A stretch of DNA of 64,000 bases, from contig JANQSH010000192.1 of the NCBI GenBank assembly GCA_028284145.1, positions 1 to 64,000 on the forward strand. The letters are read 5' to 3'. Source of the stretch: Planctomycetaceae bacterium. Its GTDB lineage: Bacteria > Planctomycetota > Planctomycetia > Planctomycetales > Planctomycetaceae. The notes under the pieces are model-generated. The model was given only the letters and a program-made list of their open reading frames with translations. It ran no database searches and had not been told where the DNA came from. The position numbers were made by a program, and so were the translations under genes. Within the stretch, counting starts at the first letter, position 1; the number at the start of each line of letters is the position of its first letter. This document shows positions 17,436-25,427 of this stretch, in pieces.

Positions 17436-18143
17436 ATGGAAAACCAACGCGTGCTGGTCATTGAAGATGACGAAGCGGTCCGCCGGGGTGTTATCGACGC
17501 GCTGACATTTTCGGGTTACCGCACCAGCGAAGCAAACCGGGGCGATACAGGACTCAAACTGGCGTTGTCGTCCTCCTACGACCTGTTGCTGCTCGATCTC
17601 GTCCTGCCGGAAATGGGTGGATTGGAAATTCTGCAGGAAGTACGGCAGGAGCGTCCCACCACTCCGGTTATTATCCTCACCGCCAAAGGGGAAGAAGTTG
17701 ACCGCGTGCGGGGCCTGCAGTTGGGGGCCGACGATTACGTTGTGAAGCCGTTCAGCGTCCGCGAGTTGACAGCCCGCATTCAGGCGGTGTTGCGCCGTTC
17801 TCCGGAACGCCCTGATGATATCTCGGAATTTGAGATTCCGGGTGGTGTGATCGATTTGAAAAGCCGTGAATTGCGGTTTGAAGATGGTGGTCGTAGTGAT
17901 CTCTCGGAACGGGAAATCGACCTGCTGCGATATCTGGCCGGTCACGCCGGTCGAGCCATTTCGCGAGAGGAATTAATGAACCGCGTCTGGAATCTCGATC
18001 CCAAAGGATTAAGCACGCGCACCATCGACATGCATATTGCCCGGCTGCGGGAGAAACTGCGCGACGATCCGAGCGAACCGACTGTCATTCGCACTGTGCG
18101 CGGCAAAGGCTACATGTATCTTTGCAGCGGGGCAACGACATGA
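17436..18143 (+). CDS. OmpR-family response regulator
   Basis: A 235-residue regulator (from ATG 17436). The receiver domain has the acidic pair D11/D12, phospho-acceptor D54 (LLLLDLVLPEMGG), T82 and K104 (VVKPF). The C-terminal winged helix (about 135-232) ends with RTVRGKGYMY, the OmpR/PhoB type. ATG 17436 is chosen over an upstream in-frame start at 17403 because GGAG lies just before it and the domain starts there. Its stop overlaps the kinase start (ATGA), so the two are translationally coupled. Confidence 0.95.
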   Translation: MENQRVLVIEDDEAVRRGVIDALTFSGYRTSEANRGDTGLKLALSSSYDLLLLDLVLPEMGGLEILQEVRQERPTTPVIILTAKGEEVDRVRGLQLGADDYVVKPFSVRELTARIQAVLRRSPERPDDISEFEIPGGVIDLKSRELRFEDGGRSDLSEREIDLLRYLAGHAGRAISREELMNRVWNLDPKGLSTRTIDMHIARLREKLRDDPSEPTVIRTVRGKGYMYLCSGATT

Positions 18144-20071
18144 TCCGCACGCAATGGTCCTGGTGCATCTTCCTCTTCTTTGTGCTGCTCTCGTCCGTGG
18201 CGATGGCCTGGATGACCTGGACCACACTGAAGCTGGAACGGCAGGAAGCAACGGCAACCCGTCAGGCGGAGAACGAACGCCTCGCACTATGGCGGATGGA
18301 CTCCGCCCTCGTTCCAGTCATTTCGCTGGAAAGCACGCGCCCCTACTTCGCCTACTCCGCGTTTTACTCAGCCGACAATGTCTTCTCCAAAATGTTTGCA
18401 CCGATTGGCAAAGGGGAAATCCAGGTTCCGTCCTCTTTACTCACGCATGAGTCGGAATTTGTTTCCCTTCACTTTCAGGTCGACCGCCGGGGAAAACTGA
18501 CCTCACCACAAGTGCCAACCGGCAACATGCGCGATCTGGCGGAATCCCGTTACACCACGCATGAACGGATCGAAGCCTGCTCGATCATGCTGCAGGAGCT
18601 TGAGACCGACATGTCGATTAAGGCGATGTGGACCACCCTGGATGAACTCGGCCCGCCGCAGGAAAATTCAAACTGGCTGGCACAGTCCGAAAACGATAAT
18701 CAGACCGAAGAATTGGCCGGGAACTCACTCAGTGCATTCCCGCCGGAACCTCCTTTTCCCGATGATCTGGAGAACACGGTTGTCCAACGCGGGCGAACTC
18801 CCTTTGAGAATGAGACTCCCCAACAGGCCACTCCCAGTCCACAGTCGTTGGAGTTCAACTTTCTGCAACAACAGCAACGGACGGAAACGCAACGCCAACA
18901 ACGGAATGACTACGAATATCAAAGGCGGGCGTACGCCGCGTATCAAACATCCAACAGCCCGGCAACGCAGAGTGTCATCAAAGACAAATCTTCATCGGAT
19001 GAGACCAGCCAGCAGCCAATGCACGCCATGTGGAATGGTGGTAAACTGGTGCTGGCGCGGAAGGTCATCATCGATGGTGAAGAGTTCGTGCAGGGTTGTC
19101 TGTTCAACTGGCCCGCGATTCAGGACTGGATGACCGACGAAATCGCGGACCTGCTTCCCGAGGCACGGTTGACCCCGCTGCTGAACGAAAACGTTCCTGA
19201 CAATTCCCTGCGTCTGGCCAGTCTGCCGGCGTTACTTATCCCCGGTCATGCCATTGCACAACCGGTTCCCATGCTCTCGCCGATCCGGTTCTCACTGTTG
19301 ATTGCATGGTTTGGTTTGCTGTTGGGCGCGATTGCCGTTGGTTGGTTGCTTGCCGCGACAATGCGTTTGAGCGAACGCCGAGCCGCGTTCGTTTCGGCGG
19401 TTACGCACGAACTCCGCACGCCGCTGACGACCTTCAAACTGTACACCGAAATGCTCGTCGATGGCATGGTCCCCGACGAAAAGAAACGGGGTGAATATCT
19501 TTCGACGCTGCGCAGCGAAGCGGACCGTCTCGGCCACTTAATCGAAAACGTGCTCTCTTACTCGCGGTTGGAAAAGAATTCCTCGGCCGTGGCAAAGGAG
19601 CCTGTCGCGCTGAATGATCTTGTGCAGCGCTTTGAAGACCCGCTTTCGCGTCGAGCAGAGCACTCCGGGATGAATCTGCAGGTTCGTTGTGCGGAAAATC
19701 ACGTGGATGTCCTGGCCGATTCCGCAGCGATCGAGCGGATCGTTTTCAACCTGGTCGACAATGCCTGCAAATATGCTGTCGGGGCTGATGATCGGACGAT
19801 CACAGTAGAAACAACAGCGCATGATGGAGAATCGCTGATCCGCGTCTGTGACAACGGTCCCGGTTTTCCGGAAGCGGTTAAGCGAAAACTGTTTCGCCCT
19901 TTTTCCAAATCGGCGGTTGAAGCCGCCCACTCCGCTCCCGGAGTTGGTCTCGGTTTGGCGCTCTGCCGCCGATTGGCCCGCAACATGGGAGGCGACCTGA
20001 GTGTTGACTGGACTGTGACACAGGGTGCCTGTGTTGTGTTATCACTGCCACAGACTGAGAAAACCACCTGA
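18140..20071 (+). CDS. membrane sensor histidine kinase
   Basis: A 643-residue kinase (ATG 18140, overlapping the regulator stop as ATGA). TM1 is at about residues 10-30 and TM2 at about 385-407, enclosing a large extracytoplasmic sensor region of some 350 residues. That region contains a Gln-rich stretch (FLQQQQRTETQRQQRN). HisKA has H423 in THELRTP; the HATPase has N (NLVDNACKYA), G1 (DNGPGF) and G2 (GVGLGLALCRRLA) boxes. It should phosphorylate the response regulator encoded just before it. The signal is unknown; the sensor region resembles no domain I recognise. Confidence 0.94.
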   Translation: MIRTQWSWCIFLFFVLLSSVAMAWMTWTTLKLERQEATATRQAENERLALWRMDSALVPVISLESTRPYFAYSAFYSADNVFSKMFAPIGKGEIQVPSSLLTHESEFVSLHFQVDRRGKLTSPQVPTGNMRDLAESRYTTHERIEACSIMLQELETDMSIKAMWTTLDELGPPQENSNWLAQSENDNQTEELAGNSLSAFPPEPPFPDDLENTVVQRGRTPFENETPQQATPSPQSLEFNFLQQQQRTETQRQQRNDYEYQRRAYAAYQTSNSPATQSVIKDKSSSDETSQQPMHAMWNGGKLVLARKVIIDGEEFVQGCLFNWPAIQDWMTDEIADLLPEARLTPLLNENVPDNSLRLASLPALLIPGHAIAQPVPMLSPIRFSLLIAWFGLLLGAIAVGWLLAATMRLSERRAAFVSAVTHELRTPLTTFKLYTEMLVDGMVPDEKKRGEYLSTLRSEADRLGHLIENVLSYSRLEKNSSAVAKEPVALNDLVQRFEDPLSRRAEHSGMNLQVRCAENHVDVLADSAAIERIVFNLVDNACKYAVGADDRTITVETTAHDGESLIRVCDNGPGFPEAVKRKLFRPFSKSAVEAAHSAPGVGLGLALCRRLARNMGGDLSVDWTVTQGACVVLSLPQTEKTT

Positions 20072-20127
20072 GCATTGTAAGGCAGTACTCCTGCCTGTTC
20101 TACAGAAAGTGTCGGAATTTACTTCCT

Positions 20128-20307
20128 TCGCGAACTCCGCGCCACTGCGCGAGAATTCTTCCACAGCACGGGCATGATGTCCGTGGCACCTGAAAAACCT
20201 GCTCTTTTTTCGAGCGTCACAGTAGCGGTTGGCAAATGTCTGATGCTTTACTCTGAACAAACCGTCGTTCCGATGGGCTCTGCTGCGCGATGCGAGCATG
20301 GCATCCC
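20128..20307. repeat. dispersed repeat R2, copy b
   Basis: This is the second copy of the repeat at 8842-9024, in the same orientation, in the gene-free 381-base region between the histidine kinase and the ThuA-like gene. It has a 'GATGTCCGTGGCACC' segment not present in copy a and lacks about 15 bases near its centre. No terminal inverted repeats or target duplication could be fixed by eye. Confidence 0.7.
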
Positions 20308-20452
20308 AGGTCTTCGTTCGTGATTTTCGCGGTTGCCAACTTTCGTCCGTAAGCGGTACGGTCGCACTGGCATCGCCGAGCGCTTATGATAAGAGATGCC
20401 CGGAATCGGGATTGTCCAACCTGAAATCGATTCTTCAAGAGGATAACTGCCA

Positions 20453-21562
20453 ATGACACGCTACCGATTGATTGCCGCCACTGCTCTGGCAAACCTGCTG
20501 TTTGCATTTTCCCCTTCGCACGCTGATGACGCCCAATGGGTTGTCTACGAAGGCAAAGAGGGCCCTGGAAAAGGTAAACATGTCGTGCTCATTTCGGGCG
20601 ACGAGGAATACCGCTCGGAAGAAGCATTGCCTCAGATGGGAAAAATTCTCGCAGTGCATCATGGCTTCAAGTGTACGGTGTTGTTCTCCATCGATCCGAA
20701 GACAGGCGAAATTGCCCCAACTGTGTTGAACAACATTCCCGGACTGGAAGCCCTGGAAACAGCGGATTTGATGATCATCGCGACTCGGTTTCGCAACCTT
20801 CCGGATGAACAGATGAAGTACATCGACGATTATCTCAAGTCGGGTCGTCCGGTCATCGGCCTGCGTACGGCGACACATGCCTTCAACATGAAGGGTAAGA
20901 CCCTCTATTCCCGCTACAGTTTTAATTACAGAGGCCCCGAAAAAGAATGGGCACAAGGTTTTGGTCGCGCGATTCTGGGCGAAACCTGGGTCAGCCACTG
21001 GGGAAATCACAAAAGCCAAAGCACGCGCGGCATCATTCATGAGGGTGCGAAAGATCATCCCATTGCTCACGGCCTTAAAGATGGCGATGTCTGGGGGCCA
21101 TCAGACGTCTACGAAGTACGGCTGCCGCTGCCGGAAGGTTCCGTGCCGATTGTGATGGGGCAGGTGATGGATCGTGAGGGCCCCGGAGAAAAAGGGGACG
21201 TCAACTATGGCATGAAACCGACTGATTCCAAGGTGGCCAGAACCTCTCGCACGGCGGGAAGAAAGGGTGTCGATCCGAACGACCCCATGATGCCAGTTGG
21301 CTGGACGAAATCATATCAGATTCCTGGCGGAAAACCGGGTAAAGTGTTTACCTCCACAATGGGTTCATCGACCGATCTCGTGGCCGGGGGGACACGCCGC
21401 ATGCTTGTCAACGCCGTCTACTGGTGCGTTGGTCTGGCCGATGCCATTCCTTCCAATGGCACAAAGGTGGATCTCGTCGGTGAGTTCAATCCCCGGGCGT
21501 ATAGTTTCGGTGGTTATCAGAAAGGTGTGAAGCCGGCAGATCATCAACTCAAACCTGAATGA
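20453..21562 (+). CDS. secreted ThuA-like domain protein
   Basis: A 369-residue protein with a short signal peptide (residues about 1-24, ending SHADD) and a ThuA-like class-I glutamine-amidotransferase fold. Visible features are VLISGDEEYRSEEALPQMG, the strand ADLMIIATRF, and GRPVIGLRTATHAF, where the usual nucleophile cysteine position of amidotransferases is not obvious. Planctomycetes carry many such proteins, often near sulfatases or sugar catabolic genes, with roles in carbohydrate metabolism suggested but not proven. Here it stands alone. Confidence 0.88.
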   Translation: MTRYRLIAATALANLLFAFSPSHADDAQWVVYEGKEGPGKGKHVVLISGDEEYRSEEALPQMGKILAVHHGFKCTVLFSIDPKTGEIAPTVLNNIPGLEALETADLMIIATRFRNLPDEQMKYIDDYLKSGRPVIGLRTATHAFNMKGKTLYSRYSFNYRGPEKEWAQGFGRAILGETWVSHWGNHKSQSTRGIIHEGAKDHPIAHGLKDGDVWGPSDVYEVRLPLPEGSVPIVMGQVMDREGPGEKGDVNYGMKPTDSKVARTSRTAGRKGVDPNDPMMPVGWTKSYQIPGGKPGKVFTSTMGSSTDLVAGGTRRMLVNAVYWCVGLADAIPSNGTKVDLVGEFNPRAYSFGGYQKGVKPADHQLKPE

Positions 21563-21732
21563 TCCAGCAAAAATCACTGGAAAATATCGGGGAGAGCAGA
21601 CTGTGAATTCATTGTGAATCTGTGGTCTGCCGGTTGAGCGTTTGTCGTGGTTGCTTTATTCTGTCGCGAAAGCCGTACACACTCGTCTGTTACGGGTTGC
21701 GTGAAGAATGTCATCCGATTTTTGAGTTCGCG

Positions 21733-22446
21733 ATGAACCGATATCTTGCGGAAGCCTTCGGAACATTTTGTCTCATCTTCGCTGGGACGGGCGCCGTTGT
21801 TGTCGACAGCGCGACCTATTCGCAAGTTGCGGGATCGGGCGCGATTACACATGTCGGCATCGCGCTGACATTTGGCCTGATCGTGATGGTGATGATCTAC
21901 ACGATTGGTGACATCAGCGGAGCACACATCAATCCTGCGGTGAGCATCGGTTTCGCCTGTGCCGGACGATTCCCCATCAAAGAAGTGCCACCCTATATCG
22001 TCGCACAACTGGCCGGTGCCTTCGCGGCCAGTGGATTATTGTGGTTTCTTTTTCCAGATGCATCCACGTATGGCGAGACGTTACCCCGAGGTGATCAAAC
22101 GGGTTTTTCCATCATTCGACAATCATTTCTGCTGGAAGTCGTGCTGACGACAATTTTGATGTTTGTCATCCTGGCCGTCTCGACTGGTGCAAAAGAGAAG
22201 GGGATTACCGCCGCGATTGCGATTGGCGGGTTGATTGGCCTGGAAGCAATGTTCGCCGGCCCGATTTGCGGTGCATCGATGAACCCGGCCCGTTCGCTCG
22301 CCCCCGCGATTGTCGCTGGCAAGCTGCAGGGATTGTGGATCTACCTGACCGCCCCTGTGGTCGGCGCATGCCTGGCCGTACCGCTTTGCAAGGTGATACA
22401 TCACGAGAATTGCTGCGCCAAACCGGATGATTCGCCTTCCGAATAA
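21733..22446 (+). CDS. MIP-family aquaporin/glycerol channel
   Basis: A 237-residue channel with six membrane helices and both pore motifs: NPAVS at residue 67 (preceded by SGAH) and NPARS at residue 184. ATG 21733 begins the natural first helix (MNRYLAEAFGTFCLIFAGTG); an upstream in-frame extension from 21622 is not family-like. Sequence style is closer to AqpZ/NIP-type water or small-solute channels than to GlpF. The C-terminus has a short CC-containing tail. It is convergent with trpF, with only 18 bases between the stops. Confidence 0.92.
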   Translation: MNRYLAEAFGTFCLIFAGTGAVVVDSATYSQVAGSGAITHVGIALTFGLIVMVMIYTIGDISGAHINPAVSIGFACAGRFPIKEVPPYIVAQLAGAFAASGLLWFLFPDASTYGETLPRGDQTGFSIIRQSFLLEVVLTTILMFVILAVSTGAKEKGITAAIAIGGLIGLEAMFAGPICGASMNPARSLAPAIVAGKLQGLWIYLTAPVVGACLAVPLCKVIHHENCCAKPDDSPSE

Positions 22447-22464
22447 TCAGGCCGGAACCATCCG

Positions 22465-23145
22465 TCAAGTACTCGTGCCAGTGGCAAGACTGGCGTTGCG
22501 CGCGGCGCTGACGAAGTCGAGCATCATCTGCAGGTCTTTCACACCCGGTGCTGACTCGATACCACTGGCGACATCGACACCCCAGGGTTGAACGACCTCG
22601 ATGGCCCGCGATACGTTTTCCGGGTTCAGGCCGCCGGAAAGAACCAGCGGTGGTTTTGTCTTCTGGCAAAAGTCGATCGAAAACCGCTTCCACGGAACCG
22701 ACCGGCCAGTCCCGCCATATTTTCCGGGAACACTGGCATCGACCAGACAGGCGGCCAATGGTGCGGCGGATTTGGAGCATTCCGAACAGAACTCATCGAG
22801 ATCTGTCATGTTGGCGGCAGTATAGCGAAACGCCCGGATGATGGACAATTCCGGATCGCGCTGAGCAAGATCAATGGCGATATCCGCTTTTTCATCACCA
22901 TGTAATTGAACGTGACGAATACTGCACTGCTCGGTGATGGCGAGAATCTCCCCAACGGTCTTATTGACGAAAACCCCAATTGGCGTAATCTCCTCAGGCA
23001 ATTCGGCCACAAACTCAGCGGCTGTTTCCGGCTCGATGTACCGCGAAGACTTGTCGTAGAAGTTCAATCCGACGGCATCAGGCTGAGCCGCACAAACACC
23101 TTCCAGGGATTCCCGGTCTGAAACGCCACAAATCTTCACCCACAT
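22465..23145 (-). CDS. trpF: phosphoribosylanthranilate isomerase
   Basis: A 226-residue TIM-barrel enzyme of tryptophan synthesis. It has the KICG catalytic-cysteine motif (C6), RHVQLHGDE, the catalytic aspartate in LVDA (about 130) followed by GGTG, then LSGGLNPENV and GVDVASGIESAPGVKD as phosphate-binding loops. ATG 23145 is chosen over an upstream start at 23157 because MWVKICG is the usual family N-terminus and a TGAGG site lies 7-8 bases before it. No other trp genes are in the window. Confidence 0.95.
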   Translation of the reverse strand: MWVKICGVSDRESLEGVCAAQPDAVGLNFYDKSSRYIEPETAAEFVAELPEEITPIGVFVNKTVGEILAITEQCSIRHVQLHGDEKADIAIDLAQRDPELSIIRAFRYTAANMTDLDEFCSECSKSAAPLAACLVDASVPGKYGGTGRSVPWKRFSIDFCQKTKPPLVLSGGLNPENVSRAIEVVQPWGVDVASGIESAPGVKDLQMMLDFVSAARNASLATGTST

Positions 23146-23275
23146 GCCAAACCTCACTGCAAAAGGTTACACTTTGGTCATGCCTTCGATGATAACGCAC
23201 GCCACCGGAATTGGCATGATGCGTTTGCAGGTTTTCGGTGAATTCTTGAATTGATTTGCTCGCCAGGAATTAAAA

Positions 23276-23644
23276 ATGCCCGCATTTACCCATCATATTT
23301 TCATCTGCACGAATCAACGTTCCTCAGAAAACCCACGTGGATGCTGTGACTGTGAAGGAACCGGGAAGTTGAGAGCCGCCTTCAAAGCCGGGTTGAAGGA
23401 GCGACAGTTGGGGCCGCTGGTGCGGGCAAATCAGGCGGGATGCCTCGAACAGTGCGAACATGGCCCAACGATCGCAATCTATCCACAGGGCATCTTTTAC
23501 GGCGGCGTGACACCAGCTGATGTTCCGCGCATTCTCGACGAGACAGTAATCGGCGGAAAGATTCTGGACGACCTGCTAATAGATGAGCAATGCCTCAATA
23601 ATCCGAATTGCGAACATATCCGGCGTCAGCAATCGTGCGGTTAG
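23276..23644 (+). CDS. thioredoxin-like [2Fe-2S] ferredoxin
   Basis: A 122-residue protein of the thioredoxin-fold [2Fe-2S] ferredoxin family (like NuoE C-terminus and Aquifex Fd4). It has IFICTNQR with C11, a CCDC set at 23-26, and AGCLEQCEHGP with C56 and C60, followed by IYPQGIFYGGVTPADVPRILDE, the family's closing signature. It likely carries electrons in the cytoplasm. It starts 130 bases from, and divergently to, trpF. Confidence 0.92.
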   Translation: MPAFTHHIFICTNQRSSENPRGCCDCEGTGKLRAAFKAGLKERQLGPLVRANQAGCLEQCEHGPTIAIYPQGIFYGGVTPADVPRILDETVIGGKILDDLLIDEQCLNNPNCEHIRRQQSCG

Positions 23645-23683
23645 GGCCGTTCCGCCCATCGCGTGAAAAAGACCATCTGTCTG

Positions 23684-23992
23684 CTATGGCCTGACGTCGA
23701 GAAACCCGCTGACACGCATCCATTCTTCACAACGTTTGTGCCAACTCGATACCGGGTCTTTGGATGGACGTATGCCATATCCATGACCACCTCGGCTGTA
23801 GACATGCAGTTCGCAAGGCACTTTGACCTTTTCCAATTCAACCAGCATCAGAGCCGCGTGTACGCCCCGCATCCTGTCATCCTGTGTAACGGCCAGAAAC
23901 GTGGGTGTGTTTTTAGAGAGCATCAGCATCAACTGGGCGGGTGGAATACTGGCCCTGTCTTGTATCGCATTGTTTGCCAGCGGCCTGCGCTA
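23684..23992 (-). pseudogene. C-terminal remnant of an alpha/beta hydrolase
   Basis: An open frame of about 100 codons with a clear alpha/beta-hydrolase C-terminal signature: FLAVTQDDRM (catalytic Asp region) and HVYSRGGHGYGIR (catalytic His region), then SWHKRCEEWMRVSGFL. The nucleophile-serine half of the protein is missing: the frame stops at a TAG at 23993-23995 and no matching sequence is seen upstream. It is therefore read as a decayed fragment of a secreted BD-FAE/esterase-like gene, a type common in planctomycetes. The 300 bases to the next gene hold nothing recognisable. Confidence 0.7.
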
Positions 23993-24302
23993 TTTCCACC
24001 TTTGGTTTTCGTGCGCTCTACATGAAAAACATGCAAAGAGCGAGGAAATCACCTCTGAGCCCTGGAGGTGACGTTCATCTCTCTGCGTCACGGGGATTTT
24101 CATCCTGATGTTCGTCGCTGGCACATCTGCCGTGGTTATCGTCCACCAGTTGATCTGGTTGAAGATGAGAACGTGAATCATTCGTCTCTCTGGTTCATTG
24201 ATAACCCGGCAGGTTGCTTCGCCCTTCTCTCACCGCGTACAATGTGTCAACAGTGGCATTCGCAACACCCAAAAGATTGACACCCTGTAGCCAGCCTGCT
24301 TC

Positions 24303-24989
24303 ATGCCCAGCCTGACCGTCGAAAACTACCTCAAGGCGATTCTGCAAATCACGCTGCGCAGCCGTTCCAAACAAGTGACAACCGGTCAATTGGCTGAGGC
24401 GCTGAACGTTTCTCCCGGCACGGTTACCAGCATGCTCAAGACGCTTGCCGAGTCGGCTCTGGTCACCTATCGCCCTTACGAAGGGGTAACGTTAAATGAA
24501 GCCGGATGCAAGTTGGCAATGCGGATGCTGCGGCGGCATCGATTGATCGAATTGTTTCTGGTGCAGACGCTGAATCTCCAATGGGATCAAGTGCATGAAG
24601 AAGCGGAAAACATGGAGCATGCCGTCAGCGATTTCCTGATCGATCGCATCGACCATTACCTCGGACAGCCGGAAACCGATCCGCATGGCGACCCGATTCC
24701 TTCCGTCGATGGTGTCATGCGTGGTCACGATCCCGATGCTGTGCCGCTGACGAGTTGCTCGCCCGGTTCAAAAGTCAAAATCGTACGCGTGATTGATCAG
24801 AATCCGGAGTTTTTGCGCTACCTGTCCGACTCCGGCCTGGAGTTGGGTGCTGTGAGCCGAGTTGAAGAGAATCGCCCCGAGTCTGGAATCGTGACGATAG
24901 TCGTCAATGAACGTGTCATCGCGATGGGGCATCCGGCGGCTGAACAACTGCTCGTCGTACCGGTTCCCGAGATGCAGGTCAACCGGTAA
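24303..24989 (+). CDS. DtxR/MntR-type metal-dependent regulator
   Basis: A 228-residue repressor with an N-terminal winged helix (residues about 1-65, TTGQLAEALNVSPGTVTSML), a metal-binding dimerisation domain (about 66-140, with MLRRHRLIELFL, H in QVHEEAENMEHAVS), and a C-terminal FeoA/SH3-like domain (about 150-225). Members sense Mn2+ or Fe2+ and repress uptake genes. No metal transporter is next to it, so its targets lie elsewhere. Start ATG 24303. Confidence 0.92.
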   Translation: MPSLTVENYLKAILQITLRSRSKQVTTGQLAEALNVSPGTVTSMLKTLAESALVTYRPYEGVTLNEAGCKLAMRMLRRHRLIELFLVQTLNLQWDQVHEEAENMEHAVSDFLIDRIDHYLGQPETDPHGDPIPSVDGVMRGHDPDAVPLTSCSPGSKVKIVRVIDQNPEFLRYLSDSGLELGAVSRVEENRPESGIVTIVVNERVIAMGHPAAEQLLVVPVPEMQVNR

Positions 24990-25427
24990 TCCACCTGAAC
25001 TCCACCTATGTCTTTGCAACAACAGGAAGTTACGGCCAGATGTCGCACGGCAGGACTTGACACTCTCTGACGGGACGATTCTAATTTCAGGTAGTGGCAA
25101 ACACAGCCGGATTCCCGAGGTGTGTCCCACGGTTTTCTGTTTTGTCCCGGTGAAGCCTGTAAGAAGTGAGCAACGCGCACAGGTCAGATGTGCGCTCCAT
25201 TTGTTTCCTCTGCAGATTCAGCCACGCTCGTCAAGACTGTTCGTTTTTCGATTCACGAATCCCTTCTCCTGACGGGCAGAGAGGACTTTCAACGACAAGT
25301 CAAACACAGCACAAATCAACAGCACTCACTCGATAGTTGTTTTTTCGAGTGGAAGTCGCTCTTTTAGAACGCCACAGTTTTGCCGGATGAGATGACCAGA
25401 CAGGCAGTGGCTCAGGCGGAGTAACGA
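24990..25427. other. gene-free region with a perfect hairpin
   Basis: There are 438 bases between the MntR-like gene and the pilus/secretion cluster. It contains a perfect hairpin GCGCACA/TGTGCGC (25175-25195, loop GGTCAGA) and a weaker CACTCG/CGAGTG hairpin (25327-25351) with a T-rich loop. Neither is followed by a convincing T-run. The promoter of the downstream cluster is presumably here, but no hexamers could be assigned. Confidence 0.45.
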
